Source of the DNA: Terrisporobacter mayombei
GTDB lineage: Bacteria; Bacillota; Clostridia; Peptostreptococcales; Peptostreptococcaceae
Direction: 5' to 3'
DNA length: 64,000 nt
Assembly (NCBI RefSeq): GCF_020748465.1
Contig: NZ_JAHZMP010000001.1
Location: 868,001 to 932,000, forward strand
This document shows positions 1-8,884 of the stretch, in pieces. Under the pieces are notes generated by a model. The model saw only the letters and a program-made list of their open reading frames with translations, did no database searches and was not told the DNA's origin. A program made the position numbers and the translations under genes. The first letter of the stretch is position 1. Every line of letters starts with the position of its first letter.

Positions 1-111
1 TAATGATTTGATTTTTTTATTAAAAACTCTAATCTTATTATTAATTTCATAATTAATTTCATCGCCAAATTCTAAAGTTAGTGCCGAGTCCCCCACTGGT
101 GAACATTTCAT
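1..111 (-). CDS. pxpB: 5-oxoprolinase subunit B (PxpB/KipI family), N-terminal fragment
   Basis: This is the first 37 codons of a gene that runs off the left edge of the window. A GGAGGTG ribosome-binding site lies 5 bases before the ATG. The protein begins MKCSPVGDSALTLEFGDEI; the PVGDSAL..EFGDEI pattern is the hallmark start of the PxpB/KipI family. In that family PxpB works with PxpC (and PxpA) as an ATP-dependent 5-oxoprolinase that returns cyclised glutamate to the cell. Partner genes would lie beyond the window, so the operon cannot be checked. The assignment rests on a short stretch, but the motif is distinctive. Confidence 0.75.
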   Translation of the reverse strand, partial: MKCSPVGDSALTLEFGDEINYEINNKIRVFNKKIKSL

Positions 112-522
112 TATTACACCTCCATTATGATTTAAAATTCAAATCACTTTTCAAAATATACCTTTATTTATCATATTTACCTTAGTATAAATTGTATATT
201 ACAAAGTTTATTTTTGCAATATATTTTTCTTAACTTGCATATTATTTTTAATTAATAATAACATATTCTCTTCCAATCTATATAAACCTTAGATTTTAAG
301 GTGTTTTTATAGTTTTGTTTACCATATCTAATATTTAATACTTGATTATTTTGCATGTATGAATTTCTTTAATTCATATATGTCATTTTTCGAACCTTTA
401 ATTTCAATTATCTGAAAATTTAGTTATCTTATTTTTTTGAATGAATATACTATTTCACCTTCAAGTTTTAAAATAACCATAGAATATCCAATGAATGAAT
501 TATCCTATGGTCTAATATACAT
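112..522. other. Intergenic region, AT-rich, with possible decayed coding sequence
   Basis: No intact gene is seen. The part next to 112 must hold the pxpB promoter. Around 345-420 the minus strand reads a short stop-ended stretch (IIEIKGSKNDIYELKKFI) without a start or ribosome-binding site. It lies just downstream of the broken ABC ATPase on the same strand, so it may be a remnant of a partner gene. This is only a suggestion. Confidence 0.4.
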
Positions 523-850
523 TTATATAGTTTCTTTTTTACTCAAATCAAGTTCGTAAATCACATCTGCATTTTCACATACATTTTGAGAATGCGTTAC
601 AATAATAACAATTTTTTTCTTCTTTAGCTAATTTTTTAAATATCTTTAATATTTCATTTTCCGTCTTTCTATCCAAGCTACCCGTAAGTTCATCTGCTAG
701 AATCATATGAGAAACTTTTGCTATAGATATCCTTTGTTGCTTTCCTCCTGACAACTTTAATATCATTCTATTGACACGGATGCGTCGAGACCTACATTTT
801 TTAATAATTCTATAACCCTTAAATATTTCTTAATTTATCTCCTTATTATG
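523..850 (-). pseudogene. Decayed ABC transporter ATPase (LolD/MacB-like)
   Basis: The minus strand carries recognisable pieces of an ABC ATPase in different frames: LLKNVGLDA, then LSGGKQQRISIAK (signature), MILADELTGSLDRKTE (Walker B and D-loop, with Pro replaced by Leu in the usual ADEPTG), then, after a frameshift near 620, CIIVTHSQ-like sequence (H-loop) and an end ..ADVIYELDLSKKETI before a stop at 523. Several residues between the signature and Walker B are missing, and the N-terminal half with Walker A is absent. The family usually works with an FtsX-like permease in lipoprotein or peptide export. It is a dead fragment. Confidence 0.8.
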
Positions 851-903
851 GATATAATGACATTGCTATATTTTTCAAAATTCTTTTAATTCACCTTTTA
901 TAA

Positions 904-941
904 TAAAAAAGTTCCTAAGATAATAATCTTAGGAACTTTTT
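904..941 (-). terminator. Intrinsic terminator of the PTS operon
   Basis: A perfect stem GTTCCTAAGAT/ATCTTAGGAAC with a short loop is followed on the minus strand by a T-run, 30 bases after the EIIBC stop. Confidence 0.85.
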
Positions 942-970
942 CGTTATAAACTTTTATTATTAAAAAGCTT

Positions 971-2413
971 TTACCCGCAAAGCTTTTTAAATTCATCTGC
1001 CACAAATTGTACATGAGTACCAATTATAACTTGTACACTAGTTTTGCCAGGTCTTATCACACCTGCCACACCAGCTAATTTTATAAGTTTTTCATCAACT
1101 AACGATTGATCTTTTACCTCTAAACGAAGTCTTGTTATACAATTATCTATAGAAGTTATATTCTCACTTCCACCAAGACCTTTTAATATTAGCTCAGCAG
1201 TGACAGCATAATCATTATTTGATGTAGCTACACTTTCTTTTAAAACAACCTCGTCATCATCTTCTCTACCAGGAGTTTTTAAATTAAATTTAGTTATTGC
1301 AAATCTAAATGTTACATAATATAAAACTGCAAATACTAAACCTATTGGTAATAACATTAATGGATTTTCTGCCATTGGAGCTTTGAAACTTAAGAACCAG
1401 TCAACAAATCCTGCTGAGAAGTTAAATCCAGCTCTTGTTGGTAGCATAGCACAAACTGCCATTGATATACCTGTTAATCCTGCATGTAATACATACAAAC
1501 CTGGAGCTAAGAACATGAATGCAAATTCTAATGGTTCTGTAACTCCTGAGAAGAATGCAGAGAAAGATGCTGCTAATAATAATCCATACACAGCTGCTTT
1601 CTTTTCTTTTTTAGCAGTATGGTACATTGCTAAAGCTGCCGCTGGTAAACCAAACATCATAACTGGAAAGAATCCTGTCATATACATGCCTGTCACACCT
1701 GGAGTTCCTGTTCCTCCCCAGAAGCTCGCTATATCATTTATTCCTGCAACATCAAACCAGAATACTGAGTTTAATGCATGATGTAACCCAGTTGGTATTA
1801 ACAATCTATTGAAGAATCCATATATCCCAGCACCTATTGGTCCTGCAGATATTATACCTTTACCAAATGATACTAATGCATTGTATACTATTGGCCATAC
1901 TAAGAATAATATAACAGCTACTATAACTGAGAATAATGCAGTTACTATAGCAACACTTCTCTTACCACTAAAGAATGATAACCAACTTGGTAATTTTGTA
2001 TTTTTAAACTTATTATAGCAAGTTGCTCCTATAATCCCTGATATTATACCAGTAAATTGAGTTGCTATTTTCCCAAACGCTGGATCAACTGCAGTTACAT
2101 CTATTTGTTGGAAAAATGCAACTGAACCTGGAGCTAATAATGTAGTTATTACAAGCCAAGATACTAAAGCAGCTAAACCTGCTGAACCATCGTTGTCATC
2201 AGACATACCTACACCAACACCTATAGCAAATAATATTGCCATATTATCTATTAATGCACTACCTGCTTTTATTAAAAATGCAGCTATTACACTATTTGCA
2301 CCCCATCCGGTAGGGTCAACCCAATAACCTATCCCCATTAATATACTAGCTACTGGCAAACAAGCAACTGGTAACATTAATGACTTACCTAGTCTTTGAA
2401 AATATTTCATCAT
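971..2413 (-). CDS. PTS glucose/N-acetylglucosamine-type transporter subunit IIBC
   Basis: This membrane permease of the phosphotransferase system imports and phosphorylates a hexose. The EIIC domain (about residues 1-390, about ten membrane segments) contains the family patterns FFSGVTEPLEF and GTGTPGVTGMYMTGFFP. The EIIB domain (about 405-480) has the phospho-acceptor Cys near 425 in DNCITRLRL. The EIIA domain is a separate protein encoded just upstream. Central motifs resemble NagE/NagP more than PtsG, so N-acetylglucosamine is a plausible substrate, but glucose cannot be excluded. It is the last gene of an operon antiterminator-EIIA-EIIBC, and an intrinsic terminator follows. Confidence 0.9.
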   Translation of the reverse strand: MMKYFQRLGKSLMLPVACLPVASILMGIGYWVDPTGWGANSVIAAFLIKAGSALIDNMAILFAIGVGVGMSDDNDGSAGLAALVSWLVITTLLAPGSVAFFQQIDVTAVDPAFGKIATQFTGIISGIIGATCYNKFKNTKLPSWLSFFSGKRSVAIVTALFSVIVAVILFLVWPIVYNALVSFGKGIISAGPIGAGIYGFFNRLLIPTGLHHALNSVFWFDVAGINDIASFWGGTGTPGVTGMYMTGFFPVMMFGLPAAALAMYHTAKKEKKAAVYGLLLAASFSAFFSGVTEPLEFAFMFLAPGLYVLHAGLTGISMAVCAMLPTRAGFNFSAGFVDWFLSFKAPMAENPLMLLPIGLVFAVLYYVTFRFAITKFNLKTPGREDDDEVVLKESVATSNNDYAVTAELILKGLGGSENITSIDNCITRLRLEVKDQSLVDEKLIKLAGVAGVIRPGKTSVQVIIGTHVQFVADEFKKLCG

Positions 2414-2430
2414 AATTAATAATTCCTCCC

Positions 2431-2967
<537 letters not shown>

Positions 2968-3810
2968 TTATAAATCCTCAGCATACATAGACACTCTTTT
3001 TATGTGTACTGCCAAATATGCTAACTCTTCCCTTGATACTTCATGTTCATATTTTTTCTCAATATATTCTTTAATTCTTAAACTACATTCAAATTCTTTT
3101 TCATATCTACTTGTGATCATATCTACTAAAATATCATCTGTATCTTTTATTGTTTCATTCAAAAATAATCTTTGAGATAAAAATTTTAAATGTGTTATTA
3201 ATCTTGAATAATGTAGACTTTCTTCATCTAATTTAATTCTATAAAAATCATTTATTATTTTTACAATATCACTTATTAAAGTGGTAATTTTCAGCGCATC
3301 ATTCATATTTGTGTTGTATTCTGCGTTTACAATATGTAGCGCAATACTTGCTGCTTCATCTTCATTCATCTCTATTTCTAACTTTTCTTTAATAAGCCTG
3401 AGAGCATATTCTCCAATTAAATACTCACTTTTATAAAATTGCTTCACTTCCCACAATAAAGGATTTGGAAACATCATTCCCTTTTTAAATCTTTTTACTG
3501 CAAAGTTAATATGATCTGTTAGTGTAATATAGATATTTTCATTAAGTTTTTGGCCTAAAGTTCTTCTTGCATAGCTAATAATTTCATAAGATAGTCTAAA
3601 ATGCTCTAAAGGAAGTTTTTCTAACAATTGTTTGAATTTATCTACTGATGATTTATCATCCATAATAAATATTTTTTCAATTCTTTTTTTACTTACTATA
3701 TCCCCTTCTTTTGCTTTAAATCCAATTCCTTTACCCATAACAACTACTTCTTTATTATTTGAGTCATAAGCACATACAAAACTATTGTTAATCACTTTTG
3801 TTATCTTCAT
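2968..3810 (-). CDS. BglG/LicT/GlcT-family transcription antiterminator
   Basis: This RNA-binding regulator prevents termination in the leader of sugar operons. Residues 1-58 (MKITKVINNSFVCAYD... KEGD) form the co-antiterminator RNA-binding domain. Two PRD domains follow (about 65-170 and 175-280) with conserved His residues in LTDHINFA, IALHIVNAEYN, LITHLKFL and YLAVHIKR that are normally phosphorylated by PTS proteins. It is the first gene of the PTS operon and sits directly downstream of a matching RAT/terminator, so it should control its own operon in response to PTS sugar flux. Confidence 0.92.
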   Translation of the reverse strand: MKITKVINNSFVCAYDSNNKEVVVMGKGIGFKAKEGDIVSKKRIEKIFIMDDKSSVDKFKQLLEKLPLEHFRLSYEIISYARRTLGQKLNENIYITLTDHINFAVKRFKKGMMFPNPLLWEVKQFYKSEYLIGEYALRLIKEKLEIEMNEDEAASIALHIVNAEYNTNMNDALKITTLISDIVKIINDFYRIKLDEESLHYSRLITHLKFLSQRLFLNETIKDTDDILVDMITSRYEKEFECSLRIKEYIEKKYEHEVSREELAYLAVHIKRVSMYAEDL

Positions 3811-3843
3811 AAATACATCTTCCTTTTTCTATATTTTTCAACG

Positions 3844-3914
3844 CAAAAATGACCAAACTTTATAACACACTAAATAGATCTTAGAAGAAATCTAATGTGC
3901 TATAAAATTTGGTC
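3844..3914 (-). terminator. Regulated terminator in the PTS operon leader
   Basis: A long imperfect stem starting GACCAAATTTTATAGCACA and ending TGTGTTATAAAGTTTGGTC, followed by ATTTTT, lies between the promoter and the antiterminator gene. Its first four bases overlap the RAT, the classic mutually exclusive arrangement. Confidence 0.85.
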
Positions 3915-3939
3915 TTGCCTGCATTATCAGTAACACGCC
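3911..3939 (-). promoter_or_regulatory. RAT (ribonucleic antiterminator) for BglG/LicT-type protein
   Basis: On the minus strand the sequence reads GGCGTGTTACTGATAATGC then AGGCAAGACC. This matches the LicT/BglG RAT pattern (G-rich start, TGTTACTG, central loop, GCAGGCAA.ACC). Binding of the antiterminator encoded downstream would stop the overlapping terminator from forming. Confidence 0.88.
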
Positions 3940-3968
3940 AAATCATTTAATTATCCAGTTATAATTAT

Positions 3969-3997
3969 ATGATATCGTTTGCTTGTAATAATGTCAA
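3969..3997 (-). promoter_or_regulatory. Sigma-A promoter of the PTS operon
   Basis: TTGACA, 17 bases, TATCAT on the minus strand, about 30 bases upstream of the RAT. Confidence 0.75.
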
Positions 3998-4017
3998 TAT
4001 AAAAATATAGTTTTTTA

Positions 4018-4273
4018 TCCTTCTAGTCTATACCCTACTTTAAATACAGTTTTTATTTAGTTTTTCAAATATAGTTTTTCTCTAATTCTCTAAACATGAA
4101 TATCTACTGTTCTAGTTTCTCCCACATATTCAATTGACTATTCTTTTATTTGTATCTACTTCAACATTTTTAAATTTTATTTTATGATTATCTTTATTAT
4201 ATCTCCTTAAGATAACTTCTATTCTAGCTAATAATTCTATAGTTTCAAAAGGTTTAACAATATAATCTTTTTT
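4018..4273 (-). pseudogene. Decayed OmpR-family response regulator
   Basis: The minus strand reads KDYIVKPFETIELLARIEVI then LRRYNKDNHKIKFKNVEVD and TNKRIV, which is the end of a receiver domain (conserved Lys-Pro) and the start of a winged-helix DNA-binding domain. It then hits stops and resumes in another frame as VGETRTVDIHV..RIREKL and IKTVFKVGYRLE, the recognition helix and wing that end such proteins. The phospho-acceptor half and the middle of the DNA-binding domain are gone. No histidine kinase is nearby. Confidence 0.8.
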
Positions 4274-4306
4274 CTTGTACTTTAGTTCGAAAAGTTAATA
4301 ATAAAC

Positions 4307-4335
4307 TTGATTATAGACACAAATTATTATATCAT
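4307..4335 (+). promoter_or_regulatory. Promoter of the Mn2+ riboswitch and permease gene
   Basis: TTGATT, 17 bases, TATCAT, with the start of the riboswitch about 20 bases downstream. Confidence 0.65.
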
Positions 4336-4353
4336 ATTATTTAACAACGTAAA

Positions 4354-4457
4354 TTCTCGAAGGGGAGTAGCTTTCACATTTGTGATAATCAGCCGTCATT
4401 ACGTATAATATCCCGGTTGATTAGCAAGGTAAAACTTGTTAGCAAGACCTTCAGAGA
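4354..4457 (+). promoter_or_regulatory. yybP-ykoY (Mn2+) riboswitch aptamer
   Basis: The sequence has the conserved blocks of this class: AAGGGGAGTAGC near the 5' end, GCCGTCATTACG in the middle, CCGG, and TTAGCAAGACCTTC at the 3' end. The outer stem pairs TTCTCGAAGG with CCTTCAGAGAA. The 3' strand of that stem is also the 5' arm of the terminator that follows, so metal binding should favour read-through (an ON switch). Family knowledge: members sense Mn2+ and often control metal exporters. Confidence 0.88.
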
Positions 4458-4500
4458 AATATTCATTTTGTATTTATGAATATTTCTCTGAAGGTCTTTT
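4444..4500 (+). terminator. Expression-platform terminator of the Mn2+ riboswitch
   Basis: A near-perfect 23-bp stem AAGACCTTCAGAGAAATATT..AATATTTCTCTGAAGGTCTT followed by TTT. It shares AAGACCTTCAGAGAA with the closing stem of the aptamer, so the two structures exclude each other. Confidence 0.88.
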
Positions 4501-4527
4501 CAATTATTTGTAATAAAGGAGTTCAAA

Positions 4528-5658
4528 ATGAAAAATTTTAAAGAAGAATTTGTTAAATCCATAAGATATATAATACCTATATTTCTTATATTTGTAGGAA
4601 TACTTATACTTAAAAACTACGGCCATATAGCTAGTTTTTTTAGTGATAATTTTACAATACTTAATAGTTTACTTGCACCATTTTTTATAGGTTTTATAAT
4701 AGCATATATGCTTAATCAACCTATGAAAAAATTAGAAGAAAAATTTAAGTTAAGAAGAGGGCTTTCCGTTTTAATTATTTATGGAATAACTTTGATTATA
4801 TTAATATTTTCATGGTTATTTATTGTTCCAGTTATAAAATCTAATATTAGTGAACTTGCTCTTTCTATTCCAAGCGGTATAGATCAGGTACAAGATTTAA
4901 TTAATAATATTTCATCACAATTTAAATTTGATATTACTAATCCAGACATTAAAGCACAAATTAATGATTTTATCACTAAGGTTTTAATTCCAGTATCAAG
5001 CTTTACAGCATCTACTGTTAGTAACTTTATTATTAATTTAATGAGTACCATCGTATCTTACACTATCAACATCGTTCTTGGTTTAGTTATCTCAGTTTAT
5101 CTACTTTTATCAAAAGAAAAATATATTAAAGTTGTAAGTTTATTTTTCCAAAAAATATTAAGACAACATTATTTTAAAGTAAAAGAATTTGTTAATATAT
5201 TGGATAATAATATTGGTGTATATATAGTGGCAAAAGCTATGGATTCTACAATTTACGGTATTATCTGCACTATAGTACTTGCATTAACAGGTTCTAAATA
5301 TGCATTATTTATAGGAATAATCGCTGGTGTAACTAATATGATTCCTTTCTTTGGACCTATTTTAGGTACTATTATAGCTGTTGTTACCAACTTATTCTTC
5401 TCTATTAATAAGGCTATTTTAGTTTTAGTAGTTATGATAATCGTTCAACAGTTAGAAAGCGCCATATTAGAACCTCATTTCGTTGGAAAACAAGTTGGTG
5501 TACCACCAATATTAACAATATTCGCTGTAACATTTGCTGGAAAATATACAGGATTTTTAGGTATATTGTTAGCCGTACCAGTTACTGGTGTTCTTTTAGT
5601 TTACTTTAAAAGATATCTTTACAACAAAAAAGAAGAACCTCTAAGCGATACCATATAA
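4528..5658 (+). CDS. AI-2E family transporter (PF01594-type permease)
   Basis: This integral membrane protein of 376 residues has about seven to eight hydrophobic segments and the family motif in NMIPFFGPILGTIIAV (about residues 270-285), plus the conserved C-terminal half with EPHFVGKQVGVPP. Members have been proposed to export small solutes or act as cation/proton antiporters; the substrate here is not deducible from the protein. It is a single gene with an AAAGGAG ribosome site, preceded by a Mn2+ riboswitch, which suggests a role in manganese tolerance or in membrane ion balance. That link is inference. Confidence 0.85.
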   Translation: MKNFKEEFVKSIRYIIPIFLIFVGILILKNYGHIASFFSDNFTILNSLLAPFFIGFIIAYMLNQPMKKLEEKFKLRRGLSVLIIYGITLIILIFSWLFIVPVIKSNISELALSIPSGIDQVQDLINNISSQFKFDITNPDIKAQINDFITKVLIPVSSFTASTVSNFIINLMSTIVSYTINIVLGLVISVYLLLSKEKYIKVVSLFFQKILRQHYFKVKEFVNILDNNIGVYIVAKAMDSTIYGIICTIVLALTGSKYALFIGIIAGVTNMIPFFGPILGTIIAVVTNLFFSINKAILVLVVMIIVQQLESAILEPHFVGKQVGVPPILTIFAVTFAGKYTGFLGILLAVPVTGVLLVYFKRYLYNKKEEPLSDTI

Positions 5659-5679
5659 AACAACAAATATAATTAAAAT

Positions 5680-5728
5680 AAAAATACCTTAGAATCGGCT
5701 TTTATAAACTATTCTAAGGCATTTTTTA
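5680..5728. terminator. Terminator between convergent permease and thiC genes
   Basis: Stem CCTTAGAAT/ATTCTAAGG with a 15-base loop followed by CATTTTTT on the plus strand. AT-rich flanks allow use from both sides. Confidence 0.7.
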
Positions 5729-5729
5729 A

Positions 5730-7034
5730 TTAATCCATAATATCTACATCTTCACCTTTTAATATCTTATTTATATTTCTAACTGCACACATTTTTCCAC
5801 ACATTGTACAAGTATCTTCATTTTCTGGTTTAGACTCTGTTCTGTATCTTCTAGCTTTTTCACTATCTATAGCTAAATCAAACATTTTCTCCCAATCTAA
5901 ATCTCTTCTAGCTTTACTTATTTCATTGTCCCAATCAGTAGCACCTTTAACACCTTTTGCTATATCAGCTGCATGAGCTGCTATTTTAGATGCAATTATT
6001 CCTTCTTTTACATCTTCTACTGTTGGCAGTCTTAAATGTTCTGCTGGAGTTACATAACATAAGAATGACGCTCCATAAGTAGCTGCAATAGCTCCTCCTA
6101 TAGCAGCTGTTATATGGTCATAACCTGGTGCCACATCAGTAACTAACGGACCCAAAACATAAAAAGGTGCTCCTTTGCAAACAGTTTCTTCTATTTCCAT
6201 ATTGGCTTTTATTTGATTTAATGGCATATGGCCAGGGCCTTCTATCATAACCTGAACATTTCTCTCCCAAGCTTGAGTAGTCAATTCTCCTAATGTAACT
6301 AACTCCTCAATTTGAGATACATCCCCTGCATCTGCAATACTTCCCGGTCTACAAGCATCTCCTAAACTTATAGTAACATCATGTTTTGCACAAATGTCTA
6401 ATATTTCATCATAATATTCATAAAAAGGGTTTTCATTGCCTGTCAGCTCCATCCATGCAAATATTATAGATCCTCCCCTAGATACTATATTAGTAAGTCT
6501 ATTGGATTTTTTAAATCTTTCTGCTGTATGTTTGTTAACTCCACAATGAAGAGTCAAAAAGTCCACACCATCTTCTGCATGCATTCTAACAATATCTAAC
6601 CATTCTTTTGCAGTTATCTTCTTTAATGGTTTATCATAATATACTACTGCATCATATATAGGCACTGTACCTATCATTGCAGGACACTCATATATTAATT
6701 TTCTTCTAAATGTTTGGGTATCTCCAAAAGAACTTAAATCCATTATGGCTTCAGCTCCTAAGTTTACTGCATTCATAACTTTTTCCATTTCTATATTTGT
6801 ATCAAGACAATCTTTAGAAGTACCTAAATTTACATTGATTTTTGTTTTTAGTTTTTTACCTATTCCATAAGGTTTTAAAGATGTATGATTTTTATTAGCT
6901 GGTATTACAACCTTACCTTCTCCTACTAAATTAAGTAATTCTTGAACCTCCATATTTTCATATATTGCCACACTTTTTAACTCTTCTGTTATTATTCCCT
7001 TTCTTGCTGCATCCATCTGCGTTGTATAACTCAT
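5730..7034 (-). CDS. thiC: Phosphomethylpyrimidine synthase ThiC
   Basis: This radical SAM enzyme converts aminoimidazole ribotide to hydroxymethylpyrimidine phosphate for thiamine synthesis. At 434 residues it is the short form lacking the long N-terminal extension of enterobacterial ThiC. Core motifs include [10 protein letters not shown] and [14 protein letters not shown]. The iron-sulfur Cys triad is CTMCGKMC near the C-terminus (spacing CxxCxxxC, one residue shorter than in enterobacterial ThiC). A TPP riboswitch and two terminator-like hairpins lie upstream. No other thi gene is adjacent. Confidence 0.95.
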   Translation of the reverse strand: MSYTTQMDAARKGIITEELKSVAIYENMEVQELLNLVGEGKVVIPANKNHTSLKPYGIGKKLKTKINVNLGTSKDCLDTNIEMEKVMNAVNLGAEAIMDLSSFGDTQTFRRKLIYECPAMIGTVPIYDAVVYYDKPLKKITAKEWLDIVRMHAEDGVDFLTLHCGVNKHTAERFKKSNRLTNIVSRGGSIIFAWMELTGNENPFYEYYDEILDICAKHDVTISLGDACRPGSIADAGDVSQIEELVTLGELTTQAWERNVQVMIEGPGHMPLNQIKANMEIEETVCKGAPFYVLGPLVTDVAPGYDHITAAIGGAIAATYGASFLCYVTPAEHLRLPTVEDVKEGIIASKIAAHAADIAKGVKGATDWDNEISKARRDLDWEKMFDLAIDSEKARRYRTESKPENEDTCTMCGKMCAVRNINKILKGEDVDIMD

Positions 7035-7082
7035 TTCATTCCCCTTCCATTTTAACCTTAAAATATTTTATTTATTTGCAAT

Positions 7083-7133
7083 AAAAAATCTTCCTTACTT
7101 TAGCTATAATTGCACTAAAATAAGAAAGATTCT
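7083..7133 (-). terminator. Second terminator-like hairpin in the thiC leader
   Basis: The minus strand forms AATCTTTCTTATTTTAGT..CTAAAGTAAGGAAGATT followed by TTTTTAT, only 50 bases before the thiC start. It is separate from the hairpin at 7144-7170. Confidence 0.65.
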
Positions 7134-7143
7134 CTTAATATAA

Positions 7144-7170
7144 AAAGTCGTACAATAAATGTACGACTTC
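7144..7170 (-). terminator. TPP riboswitch terminator
   Basis: Perfect stem AAGTCGTACA/TGTACGACTT with a T-run on the minus strand, about 65 bases downstream of the aptamer. Confidence 0.8.
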
Positions 7171-7236
7171 TAATCAAAATTAATAAATAATGTAATTAAC
7201 AATAAAATGTCAAAACAAAATATATACAATATTTAA

Positions 7237-7312
7237 TCTCCCTACGTCGGCATTATCCAAACAGGTTCAGTGGGTTTAGAATTAAAAATTCATTCTCAGC
7301 GATAGCTCCCCC
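7237..7312 (-). promoter_or_regulatory. TPP riboswitch (THI element)
   Basis: Read on the minus strand: GGGGAGCTATCGCTGAGA, then ACCC..TGAACCTG, then GATAATGCCGACGTAGGGA. These are all the conserved blocks of the thiamine pyrophosphate aptamer. It sits in the thiC leader and should shut the gene off when TPP is plentiful. Confidence 0.97.
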
Positions 7313-7328
7313 TAAATATTTTATTTTA

Positions 7329-7356
7329 ATTTTATTCTAGCACTATCTTCTATCAA
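7329..7356 (-). promoter_or_regulatory. Probable thiC promoter
   Basis: TTGATA, 16 bases, TAAAAT on the minus strand, about 20 bases upstream of the aptamer. Confidence 0.55.
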
Positions 7357-7506
7357 CTTCAACATTATGGACTATTTTATATAGATATTTAAATATTTAT
7401 TGTTGATCTCTTCAATAAAATCTTTAGACATATTTCTCCCATATTAATATGACAATAATTTTATCTAATTATGGTCAACTCACAAAACAATAGAATTATT
7501 GTAAAA

Positions 7507-7543
7507 ATAAAACCATATTGATTTAAATATCAATATGGTTTTA
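7507..7543 (-). terminator. Terminator of sstT
   Basis: Stem AAAACCATATTGAT/ATCAATATGGTTTT with T-rich flank on the minus strand, 35 bases after the sstT stop. Confidence 0.8.
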
Positions 7544-7577
7544 ATATATTATCTCTATTAATCTAAGATTAAAATTA

Positions 7578-8804
7578 TTAAGCAGTTTTTTTCATAGATT
7601 CTTTTCTTCTCTTACCAAACTCTGCAACTGCAGTGTAAAGAACATCTGTTGAAGAGTTTAATGCAGTTTCAGCAGAGTCTTGTATAACTCCAACTATAAA
7701 TCCAACACCAACTACTTGCATTGCTATTTCGTTTGGTATTCCAAATAATGAACAAGCAAGTGGCACTAGAAGTAATGACCCTCCAGCTACTCCTGATGCT
7801 CCACAAGCAGATACTGCAGATAACACTGATAATATTATTGCTGTTCCTATATCAACTTTTATTCCTAAAGTATGAGCAGCAGCTAAAGCAAGAACTGATA
7901 TTGTTATTGCAGCTCCACCCATGTTTATAGTAGCCCCTAAAGGTATTGATACTGAATAAGTATCACTATCTAATCCTAAATCTTTACAAAGTTTCATGTT
8001 TACTGGTATATTTGCAGCAGAGCTTCTTGTGAAGAATGCTGTAATTCCAGATTCTCTTAAACATCTTAATACTAATGGATATGGATTTTTTCTTATTGCT
8101 ATAAAAGTTATTATTGGATTAACTATTAAAGCAAAGACTGCCATACTTCCTAATAACACAGCTATTAATTGCCCATAACTGAATAATGATTCTATTCCAG
8201 ATGTTGCTATTGTATCAAATACTAATCCCATTATACCAAATGGTGCTAAATTAATTACCCATCTAACTGCTTGAGATATGGCGTCAGATACATTTACGAT
8301 TACTTGCTTAGTTGAATCTGATGAATTTTTAAGTGCAAGTCCAAGAACAACAGCCCAAGTTAACACCCCTATATAGTTAGCATTTGCTATTGCATTTACT
8401 GGATTGTCTACTACATTCATTAATAAAGCTTTTAGTACCTCGCCTACACCACCTGGAGGTATTACTCCTTCAGCTCCTGCAGTAAGTGTTAATGTTACCG
8501 GGAATAAGAAACTCCCCACAACAGCTACTATACCAGCTATTAATGTACCAACAAGATATAAAGTTATTATAGATTTTATATTTGTTTTTTGTCCTTCTTT
8601 ATGCTGACATATTGCTGCCATAACTAAGAAAAATACTAATATTGGAGCTACAGCTTTTAAAGCTCCTACGAATAATGATCCTAAAATTGCTATTGGTGCT
8701 AATTGCGTTGGTACAGTTAAGGCAAACGTTATACCGATTACTAAACCAATAATGATTCTTTTTACTAAACTAATGCTGTTCCATTTGTTGATTAGTTTTT
8801 TCAT
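7578..8804 (-). CDS. sstT: Serine/threonine:Na+ symporter SstT
   Basis: This inner-membrane transporter of the dicarboxylate/amino acid:cation symporter family takes up serine and threonine with sodium. It is 408 residues long with about eight to nine hydrophobic segments and the family patterns [15 protein letters not shown] (re-entrant serine-rich loop), [13 protein letters not shown] and [20 protein letters not shown]. Those last two are typical of SstT rather than GltP. The ribosome site is an unusual run of seven G (8812-8818). It is transcribed alone with its own promoter and terminator. Confidence 0.93.
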   Translation of the reverse strand: MKKLINKWNSISLVKRIIIGLVIGITFALTVPTQLAPIAILGSLFVGALKAVAPILVFFLVMAAICQHKEGQKTNIKSIITLYLVGTLIAGIVAVVGSFLFPVTLTLTAGAEGVIPPGGVGEVLKALLMNVVDNPVNAIANANYIGVLTWAVVLGLALKNSSDSTKQVIVNVSDAISQAVRWVINLAPFGIMGLVFDTIATSGIESLFSYGQLIAVLLGSMAVFALIVNPIITFIAIRKNPYPLVLRCLRESGITAFFTRSSAANIPVNMKLCKDLGLDSDTYSVSIPLGATINMGGAAITISVLALAAAHTLGIKVDIGTAIILSVLSAVSACGASGVAGGSLLLVPLACSLFGIPNEIAMQVVGVGFIVGVIQDSAETALNSSTDVLYTAVAEFGKRRKESMKKTA

Positions 8805-8836
8805 TTTCTCTCCCCCCCAAGTTTTTTCTTGAATTT

Positions 8837-8865
8837 ATAATATCATTATTCGACAACGTTTTCAA
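8837..8865 (-). promoter_or_regulatory. Promoter of sstT, with possible CcpA (cre) site
   Basis: TTGAAA, 17 bases, TATTAT on the minus strand. The -35 region reads TGAAAACGTTGTCG, which matches the cre consensus TGWAANCGNTNWCA except at the last base. CcpA control is therefore possible but unproven. Confidence 0.6.
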
Positions 8866-8884
8866 GAAAAAAGCCCGTTTTTTG

